DNA from: Planctomycetia bacterium
GTDB taxonomy: Bacteria > Planctomycetota > Planctomycetia > Pirellulales > UBA1268
DNA length: 41,425 nt
NCBI GenBank assembly: GCA_009922585.1
Contig: RFVE01000004.1
Location: 1 to 41,425 of the forward strand
Direction: 5' to 3'
Shown: piece after piece, positions 34,790 through 41,425 of the stretch
Layout: the number at the start of each line of letters is the position of its first letter
How positions within the stretch are numbered: position 1 is the stretch's first letter
The notes under the pieces: generated by a model
Database searches by the model: none
What the model was told of the DNA's origin: nothing
What the model saw: the letters and a program-made list of their open reading frames with translations, nothing else
Program-made: the position numbers and the translations under genes

Positions 34790-35260
34790 CGGTGGTTTGG
34801 GCACCCACGAAGGCAGGCGGAATGTGTGTGGATGATTGGCTTGGCAGCCTTCGGGCGCAAGTTTTGCTGGTGCGACCGAACTCCGGAAAGCCCGAGGCGC
34901 GAGCCGAGGGAATTCGCACCGGGGGCAGACTAAGCGGCTTTCCTCAGCTTGCGCTTCGGGCTTCTAAGAATGGGCTTTTCTGCTGGAAGACGCGAGTCCC
35001 GCACCATCATAAAGTCGTAAGCCGGGGGATCAGCAGTGCGCGTTGCAGTCGGAAGCGAGCATGCTGCCAGTCCAGTCGCTTCCGCTCCTGACTTCCTGGG
35101 GTGGCCGACTGTAAGGCGAGCGCTTCCCCTGGCTTCCCCTGATTGCCCCGCCTGACAATGCGGTCGGTCTTGCGGCGAGGAGACGGGGACGCGACTATCC
35201 CGCCGCAGGGTCTGCCGCAGGCGGTGGTAGCCGGCGTGAAACGTCAGGAGACGGAGTGTC
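34790..35260. other. gene-free region with palindromic repeat between aguA and doxX
   Basis: The 471 bases contain palindrome copy B (34888-34963). They also hold GTCCAGTCGCTTCCGCTCCT at 35070, a near-copy of 19832, which pairs with GGAAGCGA at 35051 as an inverted repeat. No ORF in the track here shows domain-like sequence. Confidence 0.55.
34888..34963 (+). repeat. long palindromic repeat (AAGCCCGAGGCGCGAG family), copy B
   Basis: The left arm AAGCCCGAGGCGCGAGCCGA(GGGAA) is identical to copy A, and the right arm TTCCTCAGCTTGCGCTTCGG(GCTT) nearly so. The loop has diverged in sequence but is similar in length. The conserved arms and variable loop point to selection on the stem. Confidence 0.8.
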
Positions 35261-35755
35261 ATGGAACAGGTTGCCAATTTTGTGCAGGGCTGCGTGTCGC
35301 TGCTGGCCCGACTGATGATGGTGGCGGTCTTTCTGTTCAGCGCCTTCGACAGCAAGATCCGGCACTTTTCACAGACGGCTGAATACATGCGGAGCGAAGG
35401 GATCCCTAATCCACGGCTCGCCCTGTTCGGCGCGATCGGGCTGATCCTGCTGGGCGGGCTCTCACTGCTGGCCGGTGCCTGGACCCGCATTGGGGCCGCC
35501 TTCTTGTTCGTCTTCCTGGCGGCTGCCACCTTCTACTTTCACGATTTCTGGATGATCGCCGATCCGGTTCAGCGGCAGTTGCAGGTGATCCAGTTCATGA
35601 AGAACATGGCCATCGGCGGTGGATTGCTTGCCTTGATCTACGCCGGCGGTGGTCCCTGGAGTGTCGATGGCTGGATCGAGCGGAAGCTTGAAGAGGTGGA
35701 AGCCAGCCCGGCAACCGGCACCGGCAAGGGTTCCACCCGATCGAAGGCCGCCTGA
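35261..35755 (+). CDS. DoxX family membrane protein
   Basis: The 164-residue protein has four membrane helices of the DoxX/DoxD-like type, with LARLMMVAVFLFSAFDSKI first, then LALFGAIGLILLGGLSLLAG, GAAFLFVFLAAATFYFHDFW and the NMAIGGGLLALIYAGGG end. Members are linked to quinone or sulphur redox chemistry, but the biochemical role is usually unproven. The last 25 residues are polar. AGGAGACGGAGTGTC precedes the ATG. It is the first gene after the repeat region. Confidence 0.85.
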   Translation: MEQVANFVQGCVSLLARLMMVAVFLFSAFDSKIRHFSQTAEYMRSEGIPNPRLALFGAIGLILLGGLSLLAGAWTRIGAAFLFVFLAAATFYFHDFWMIADPVQRQLQVIQFMKNMAIGGGLLALIYAGGGPWSVDGWIERKLEEVEASPATGTGKGSTRSKAA

Positions 35756-35850
35756 TCTTCTTTCGACGCAGTCCGCACCAGACCGTACATTTGTCTTAGC
35801 CATGGTCTTCATGGTGAGGGTCGGTCTTCCTTCTTGCGGCATGGCGACAA

Positions 35851-36624
35851 ATGGTCTTTCCTCTTGGCGACGACAACTCCGACCGGCAGCGGCTGCCGGT
35901 CGTCACCTGGTCGCTGATCGCGGCCAACGTGCTGGTCTTCGTGCTGTTCCAGCAGGGTGGGCAGAACGACAATGTGACACTCGCCTTCTGCCAAGTGCCG
36001 GCCGAGATCATCTCCGGCCGGGACATCGTGACCGAGGATGCGGTCCGTGAGGTCGTCTATCAAGGGCAGCGGCTCCAGGTGCCGGTGCCCGGCCTGCGGC
36101 CCACGCCGATTCCGGTCTGGCTCACGCTGATCACGGGCATTTTTCTGCACGGCAGCTGGATGCACCTGCTGGGCAACATGTGGTTTCTGTTCATCTTCGG
36201 CGACAACGTCGAGGACGACATGGGCCACTGGCGGTACATCATCTTCTATCTCGCTAGTGGCGTGCTCGCCTCGCTGGCGTTCGTCTTTCTCAACGCCCGG
36301 GGAGAGGAAGCGCTGACACCCTGCCTGGGAGCGTCGGGGGCGATTTCTGGGGTGCTCGGTGGCTACCTGGTGCTCCACCCCAACCGGCGGGTCAGCGTGA
36401 TTCTGCTGCGGATCATCATGGATGTCCCTGGCTATGTGGCGGTTGGCATCTATTTTTTGATGCAGATCGTCCTCGGCTTTTCGGACACCGGCGGCGGCGT
36501 GGCCTACTCGGCCCACGTCGCCGGGTTCATCGCCGGGCTGATCCTGGCCAAGCCGCTCAGCGATAGTGACATTCGCCGGCAGGCCGACCAGCTGGTCTCG
36601 TTCCGGCGGCGGCGGGATGGGTAG
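35851..36624 (+). CDS. rhomboid family intramembrane serine protease
   Basis: The 257-residue membrane protein carries the catalytic serine at about residue 162 in GASGAISG and the catalytic histidine at about 222 in AHVAGF. The HGSWMHLLGNMWFLFIFGD block (about 100-118) gives the oxyanion residues. Six or so membrane helices are visible, with a soluble loop between helix 1 and 2 that is longer than in E. coli GlpG. It cleaves single-pass membrane proteins. The C-terminus is basic. No strong ribosome site was seen at the ATG. It is 95 bases after the doxX gene. Confidence 0.92.
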   Translation: MVFPLGDDNSDRQRLPVVTWSLIAANVLVFVLFQQGGQNDNVTLAFCQVPAEIISGRDIVTEDAVREVVYQGQRLQVPVPGLRPTPIPVWLTLITGIFLHGSWMHLLGNMWFLFIFGDNVEDDMGHWRYIIFYLASGVLASLAFVFLNARGEEALTPCLGASGAISGVLGGYLVLHPNRRVSVILLRIIMDVPGYVAVGIYFLMQIVLGFSDTGGGVAYSAHVAGFIAGLILAKPLSDSDIRRQADQLVSFRRRRDG

Positions 36625-36675
36625 CCGCTCTCGTTGCCCGCAGACAGGCCCGCGACCAGAACAGGAGCCTTTCCA

Positions 36676-37692
36676 ATGCTCTTCGGAGAGTTTTTGCTGC
36701 TCGCAGCTGTCGTGGCCGTGGCCGGCTCGCTGCTGGCCCAGTCGGCTGATGCGATTGCTGAGGTCACTGGACTCGGCCGGTTGCTGATCGGCAGCCTGAT
36801 GCTGGCCGCAGTGACGTCGCTGCCCGAACTCTCGGTTGACATCGCCGCGGTGCGAGCCGGCCTGACCGACCTGGCGGCCGGTGACCTTTTTGGCAGCAGC
36901 CTGATGAACCTGCTGATTCTCGCCTCGATTGATCTTACGATTCGCTCCGGCCGGCGGATGCTTTCCCGTGAAGCCGCTTCGCATGCCCTTTCGGCGGCGC
37001 TTGGCATCGCCTTGACCTCGCTTGCCGGCCTTGCCGTGCTTACGGCAGGCAGGCTTCCCGAGGTGACGCTGCTGGGTATCAGCGGCTGGTCCTGGGCCAT
37101 TTTGCTGGCTTATCTGCTGGGGGCGCGGATGATCTTCATCGATCAACGGATTTCAGCTCGACTCGCGGCTGAGGCCCGAGCAGGTGCAGCCGCCGAAGAG
37201 CCGCCACATGCTGCCACTGGCCCGCTCTGGCGGTCGGCGGTGCTCTTCGCTGCCGCCGCAGTGGTGCTGGTGCTGACCGGGCCGAGGCTTGCCCATGTGG
37301 CTGGCGACTTGGCCGAGCAGACGGGGTTGGGCGGCACGTTCGTCGGCACGACGCTGGTGGCGGTGAGCACCTCGCTGCCAGAGTTGGTCGCCTCGATTAC
37401 TGCGGTCCGGCTTGGAGCTATCGACTTGGCAATCGGCAACACGCTGGGCAGCAATGCCTTCAACATGGTGTTGTTTGCCCCGCTCGATGCCTTTCACGAG
37501 GGGCCGCTGTTCGCGGCGGTGTCGATGTCGCATGCGGTGACCGCTTTTGCAGTGGTCATCGCCACGGCAATCGCCATCCTCGGCCAGCTCTATCATGCTG
37601 AGCGGCGGCTGCCGCTGATCGAGCCCGATGCCTTTTTGATGCTGCTGGTGCTGCTCGGCGGATTGGTGTTGGTTTATTATCTGCCGTCGTGA
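36676..37692 (+). CDS. Ca2+/cation antiporter family protein (sodium/calcium exchanger type)
   Basis: The 338-residue membrane protein has two inverted halves, each with the alpha-repeat signature: TSLPELSVDIAAVRAGLTDLAAGDLFGSSLMNL in the first and TSLPELVASITAVRLGAIDLAIGNTLGSNAFNM in the second. The glutamates in TSLPEL bind cations. The central loop is Ala/Glu-rich and cytoplasmic. The ATG at 36676 has AGGAG nine bases ahead, so the ORF-track start 36634 is not used. It is followed closely by a P-type ATPase, so ion homeostasis genes are adjacent. Confidence 0.9.
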   Translation: MLFGEFLLLAAVVAVAGSLLAQSADAIAEVTGLGRLLIGSLMLAAVTSLPELSVDIAAVRAGLTDLAAGDLFGSSLMNLLILASIDLTIRSGRRMLSREAASHALSAALGIALTSLAGLAVLTAGRLPEVTLLGISGWSWAILLAYLLGARMIFIDQRISARLAAEARAGAAAEEPPHAATGPLWRSAVLFAAAAVVLVLTGPRLAHVAGDLAEQTGLGGTFVGTTLVAVSTSLPELVASITAVRLGAIDLAIGNTLGSNAFNMVLFAPLDAFHEGPLFAAVSMSHAVTAFAVVIATAIAILGQLYHAERRLPLIEPDAFLMLLVLLGGLVLVYYLPS

Positions 37693-37735
37693 ACCAGCCG
37701 ACTGCTACTAATCCCGGTCCCGTCACCTCTGCCTT

Positions 37736-40588
37736 TTGCTGGTGCGGCTTCGCTCTTACGAGCAAACACAGAAACAGTCCAACGACCGTAGCCGGGAGGC
37801 TGATGACAGCCGCATCGACTGGCATGCACTGTCTTCAGCTGAGGTGGTGCAAAGGCTGGAAACCGATGCGGCGGCGGGGCTTGCTCAGTCGCAGGCTGCT
37901 GGCCGGTTAGCCGAGCTGGGTCCGAACCAGCTGCAGGAGTCGCCGCCGCCACCCTGGTGGCGGAAACTGCTGCGGCAGTTTCAAGATCTGGTCATCCTAA
38001 TCCTGATCGCGGCAGCGGTGATTTCGGGGCTCCTGGGCGAATGGGCCGATACCGCAGCCATCGTGGCAATCGTGCTGGTCAACGGCCTGATTGGCTTTCT
38101 GCAGGAAGAGCGGGCCCGGCAGGCGCTCGCTGCGCTCAAACGGCTGTCAGCTCCTGAGGCCCGGGTGACCCGCGACGGCGAGCCCCGGTCGCTGCCGGCC
38201 GACCAGCTGGTGCCAGGTGATCGGATCGAACTCGAAGCGGGCGACAACGTGCCGGCGGACGCCCGGTTGCTGACGTCGGCGAGCCTGCGGGTGACCGAGT
38301 CGGCGCTGACGGGTGAGTCTGAGCCGGTCGGCAAGCAGGCTGATGCGGCGGTGGCCGAGGCCGCCAGCCTCGGTGATCGGACGACAATGGTTCATGCCGG
38401 CACCGTAGTGGCGGCGGGCCATGCCGTGGCGGTGGTGACCCAGACCGGTATGCAGACCGAGCTCGGGCGGATTGCCAGCCTGCTGTCGCGGTCAGAGCCC
38501 GAAATGACACCGCTGCAGCGGCGGCTGGGGGAGTTGGGCCGATTGCTCATCATCGTCTGCCTGGTGGTGGTCGGTGTGATTTTCCTGCTTGAAATCGGCC
38601 GGGGTGGTGGCCTGCTCGACGTGCTGATGCGGTCGGTCAGCCTGGCGGTGGCGGCGGTGCCCGAGGGGCTGCCGGCAGTGGTGACACTGGTGCTGGCGAT
38701 CGGCCTGCAGCGGATGGTTGCCCGCAACGCATTGGTCCGGCGGCTGCCGAGTGTGGAAACGCTCGGGTCAGTCACCGTGATCTGCTCGGACAAGACCGGC
38801 ACGCTTACCCGCAATGAAATGACCGTCCGCGAATTGGTGACGCCGTCGGGTCGCTACGAGGTCAGTGGCGCGGGCTATGACCCCCACGGCAGCTTCAAGC
38901 GGCTGCCGGACGATGGCGAACCGACACCGGTGACGGCCCGCGACGACGCTGACCTGTGGCGGCTGCTGTCGATCGCCCTCCGTTGCAATAACGCCACGAT
39001 CCGACCGACCGGTGACGGGGCGACCTGGCAGGTGGTGGGCGACCCGACCGAAGGGGCACTCGTGGTGGCCGCCCGCAAGGCGGGCCTGGGTGGAGACGAT
39101 GCTGACGAGCCGATCCTGCTGGAAAAACCGTTCGACTCGGAACGGAAGCTGATGTCGGTGGTGGTGCGGCGAGAGGCAGGGCCGCTGGTCTACACCAAGG
39201 GGGCCCCCGAAGTCTTGTTGGGCCGTTGTGTGGCCGAGCAACGAAACGGCGAGGTGGTCAGCCTGACCGACGACCGCCGCCGGGAGATTCTGGCCACTGC
39301 CGCCGGCATGGCCGACCGGGCCCTGCGGGTGCTGGCCCATGCCTGGCGGGAGCTTGAGCCGCATGATCCCCTGCAGATGGCCGACGGGCACGTGGCGGCA
39401 GTAGCGACTTCGGCTGCCGACATCAGCGAAGCCGAGCTCGTCTTTGCCGGTCTGGCAGGAATGATTGACCCGCCTCGCGATGAGGTTCGCGCCGCGGTTG
39501 AGACCTGCCGCTCAGCCGGCATCCGCCCGGTGATGATTACCGGCGATCATCCCGCCACAGCCCTGGCGATCGGCCGGGAGCTTCGGCTGGTGGATGATGC
39601 CGATGGTGATCGGGCAGTGACCGGGGCCGACCTCGACAGCCTTGACGACGATGTCCTGGTCGAGACGGTTGGGCAGGTCGCGGTCTATGCCCGTGTCTCG
39701 GCCGAGCACAAGCTGCGGGTCGTAAAGGCCTGGCAGCGGCGGGGCGAGGTGGTGGCGATGACCGGCGACGGCGTCAACGACGCCCCGGCGGTGCGGGCGG
39801 CCGACATCGGTATCGCGATGGGGGTGACCGGCACCGATGTCACCAAGGAAGCCTCCGACATGGTGCTGACCGATGACAACTTTGCCTCGATCGTCAGCGC
39901 GGTCGAGGAGGGCCGTGGTATCTATGACAACATTCAGAAGTTCATCCATTATCTGCTCTCATGCAATGCTGGGGAGGTGATCCTGATGTTTGTCGCGGCA
40001 GTCGCTGGCTGGCCGGCACCGCTGGCGGCGATTCAGATTCTCTGGCTCAATCTGGTGACTGACGGCCTGCCGGCTCTCGCTCTGGGCCTCGAGCCACCCG
40101 AGCGGGACATCATGAGCCGGGCACCGCGGCCGCCCCGCGAACCGGTCATTCCGCTGCGGCGGGGGCTGCTGATTCTCACCCACGGGCTTTTGGTGGCGGC
40201 GGTCTCGATCGTCGCCTTCTGGCTGACCTGGCAGGGTGAGGCCTGCCGCGAGGCCGAAGCCCGGACGATTACCTTCTGTGTGGCCGCCTTCGCCCAGTTG
40301 TTCTTTGCCATCGGCTGCCGGAGCGAACGGCAGACCGCCTTCGGCCTCGGCTTTTTTTCGAACCCCTGGCTGCTGGTGGCAATAGTGCTGTCGGGTCTGC
40401 TGCAACTGGCAGTGGTGATGCTGCCAGGGGTGCAGTCGGTCTTTGAGATTGAGCAGGCCCTTGAGGCAGAGTGGGGTCTGGTCCTCGGGCTTGCCCTCGT
40501 GCCGGTGACGGTGATCGAACTGGCAAAGCTACTGCCTTGGCCGGACAGGTCTGCCCCCGGTGGTCGCCGAGAGGGAAGTGTGCGATGA
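37736..40588 (+). CDS. P-type cation-transporting ATPase (P2-type, Ca2+-ATPase-like)
   Basis: The 950-residue product has the N-terminal cation-ATPase domain (DWHALSSAEVVQRLETD), TGES (about 192), the transmembrane motif VAAVPEGLPAVV (about 305), the phosphorylation site SDKTGTLT with Asp at about 352, an ATP-binding KGAPE, and TGDGVNDAPAV at about 675. Ten membrane helices are plausible. The PEGL motif fits Ca2+/Mn2+ or Na+/K+-type P2 pumps; the ion cannot be set. The start is uncertain: TTG 37736 or GTG 37742 both lack a ribosome site. An ATG at 37803 after GGGAGG is in another frame, so the 5' end may itself be damaged. Confidence 0.9.
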   Translation: MLVRLRSYEQTQKQSNDRSREADDSRIDWHALSSAEVVQRLETDAAAGLAQSQAAGRLAELGPNQLQESPPPPWWRKLLRQFQDLVILILIAAAVISGLLGEWADTAAIVAIVLVNGLIGFLQEERARQALAALKRLSAPEARVTRDGEPRSLPADQLVPGDRIELEAGDNVPADARLLTSASLRVTESALTGESEPVGKQADAAVAEAASLGDRTTMVHAGTVVAAGHAVAVVTQTGMQTELGRIASLLSRSEPEMTPLQRRLGELGRLLIIVCLVVVGVIFLLEIGRGGGLLDVLMRSVSLAVAAVPEGLPAVVTLVLAIGLQRMVARNALVRRLPSVETLGSVTVICSDKTGTLTRNEMTVRELVTPSGRYEVSGAGYDPHGSFKRLPDDGEPTPVTARDDADLWRLLSIALRCNNATIRPTGDGATWQVVGDPTEGALVVAARKAGLGGDDADEPILLEKPFDSERKLMSVVVRREAGPLVYTKGAPEVLLGRCVAEQRNGEVVSLTDDRRREILATAAGMADRALRVLAHAWRELEPHDPLQMADGHVAAVATSAADISEAELVFAGLAGMIDPPRDEVRAAVETCRSAGIRPVMITGDHPATALAIGRELRLVDDADGDRAVTGADLDSLDDDVLVETVGQVAVYARVSAEHKLRVVKAWQRRGEVVAMTGDGVNDAPAVRAADIGIAMGVTGTDVTKEASDMVLTDDNFASIVSAVEEGRGIYDNIQKFIHYLLSCNAGEVILMFVAAVAGWPAPLAAIQILWLNLVTDGLPALALGLEPPERDIMSRAPRPPREPVIPLRRGLLILTHGLLVAAVSIVAFWLTWQGEACREAEARTITFCVAAFAQLFFAIGCRSERQTAFGLGFFSNPWLLVAIVLSGLLQLAVVMLPGVQSVFEIEQALEAEWGLVLGLALVPVTVIELAKLLPWPDRSAPGGRREGSVR

Positions 40589-40655
40589 TTTCTGGAATGG
40601 TGTTTTGGTCGTCATGCGGCCCCGTCCTCGTCGTCTTCTGTGAGTACGCAACCCT

Positions 40656-41338
40656 ATGATCAAACGCATTCTGGTTGGACTAGGAACCAGCCGCTCGGCC
40701 GAGTCGGTTGTTAGTCATGCGGTCGAACTGGCCAAGACCAACGGGGCGGAACTGCTTGGCCTGGCGGTCATCGATCAGACCCGGCTCGAGTGGACCGGCC
40801 CGCGGCCCATCGGCGTCGGGGTCGAGGCCCTGACGGCCGAACTGCGGCACGACCGCATGGAGAAGGTGGCGGCCGAGATCGCCAAGGCGAATGAGCTGTT
40901 TGCCAGCAAGTGCGGTGAGGCCGGCGTAACCCACCGCACCTGTGAGCGAACCGGTGATCCGTTTGAAATCGCTGCTGATTTGGTGCGGTACCACGACCTC
41001 TGCGTATTCGGCTTGAGCGGCCTCTTTGAGCATGACGTGGTGCCCGAGCCGACCGACAGCCTTGAGCGGCTGGTGGCCACTTTGGGCGTGATGCTGCCAC
41101 CTGCCAGCGGCGGCTAGAAGCGGTGCAGGGCTACTTCGAGGCCCATGGTCGCAGTATCGAAACCGACTTTGTCGCGGGCGATCCCTCCCACGAACTGGTG
41201 CCCTACGCCCAGAACTGGGGTGCCGACCTGATCGTGGCGGGGAACTCGGCCAAGAACCTGCTGCTCCGCAAACTCTTCGGTGAGACAGCCCTGCAGCTCC
41301 TGCGGGAGAGCCCGCTGCCGCTGTACCTTGCGCAGTAG
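40656..41338 (+). pseudogene. tandem universal stress protein, frame-broken in the middle
   Basis: The first domain starts MIKRILVGLGTSRSAESVVSHA and reads to EPTDSLERLVA, then hits a stop. At about 41074-41082 homology moves to another frame, FGRDAATCQRRLEAVQGYFE, continuing GADLIVAGNSAKNLLLRKLFGETALQLLRESPLPLYL to TAG at 41338. The ATP-binding GxS region of the second domain is present. About 60 residues between the domains seem lost, the largest gap in the window. These proteins bind ATP and respond to stress. The gene follows the P-type ATPase by 67 bases. Confidence 0.8.
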
Positions 41339-41425
41339 GGACGCGTTGGCTTGGAGCGACCGGACCGGCAGCCTTGGTGATGCCGCCGTTCGGGGTTGCC
41401 CATGCCCTCTCGCTTGACGTTCACT

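Noticed and set aside
35809-37146. 445-residue minus-strand ORF opposite the rhomboid and antiporter genes
   Set aside because: Its His/Gln/Asp-rich composition is that of a shadow frame; the plus-strand genes have clear catalytic motifs.
8685-41338. Explaining the broken genes by programmed frameshifting, translational bypassing, introns or inteins
   Set aside because: Those mechanisms leave extra sequence or only one or two bases out of frame; here conserved coding sequence is absent from the DNA.
1-41425. CRISPR array, transposase, integrase or prophage genes
   Set aside because: No regularly spaced short repeats and no recombinase or phage-like proteins were seen on either strand.

Overview
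This window is GC-rich bacterial chromosome and almost certainly comes from a planctomycete, probably Pirellulales-like. The basis is three things I recognise in it. One is a protein family that I know only from planctomycetes (the gene at 5775, starting MKLTLRTLLA). Another is a short conserved protein (1391-1660) of a type I know from that phylum. The third is the long palindromes built on AAGCCCGAGGCGCGAG. No database search was possible, so family names rest on motif recognition.

Layout. 1-5.5 kb: partial tRNA-Arg, a GT2 glycosyltransferase, a small planctomycete protein, a lipoate ligase-like gene, a HEAT-repeat membrane protein, a shikimate dehydrogenase-like protein without catalytic residues, and a TPR protein. 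5.7-13.5 kb: a planctomycete FecR-like membrane protein, then the run hpf - EIIA(ptsN-like) - ptsH - ptsI - RNase E/G - rplU. 13.8-18.2 kb: UbiD-family decarboxylase, rarA, an E2-like acyltransferase and tRNA-His. 18.2-22.6 kb: topoisomerase VI subunit A, a repeat-rich intergenic region, a GT90/CAP10-like glycosyltransferase and a DegT aminotransferase. 23-30.6 kb: tex, infA, prfB (with its +1 programmed frameshift), dprA, a 2x[4Fe-4S] ferredoxin and lysA. 30.7-41.4 kb: an M50 protease, the coupled glyA - N-carbamoylputrescine amidase - agmatine deiminase run, DoxX, rhomboid, a Ca2+/cation antiporter, a P-type ATPase and a tandem universal stress protein.

The strongest unexplained signal is a recurring defect. 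Seven conserved genes (ptsN, rplU, top6A, GT90, glyA twice, N-carbamoylputrescine amidase and the stress protein) each start correctly, lose an internal block of about 11-60 codons at a sharp point, and resume in a different frame through to a plausible C-terminus. All eight breaks are in plus-strand genes. The missing blocks include essential parts such as the phospho-acceptor region of EIIA and the ELIASENY region of SHMT. Scaffold gaps closed up without Ns, or another assembly fault, is the simplest explanation. Real gene decay or an unknown process is the alternative, and reads would settle it.

Other items of interest are a dispersed element of three successive hairpins with paired base changes between copies, two copies of a long palindrome, a tandem repeat between convergent genes, a good sigma-70-type promoter with an overlapping inverted repeat in front of dprA, and a prfB frameshift site without an obvious upstream Shine-Dalgarno stimulator. 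I did not find a CRISPR array, prophage, transposase or defence island.
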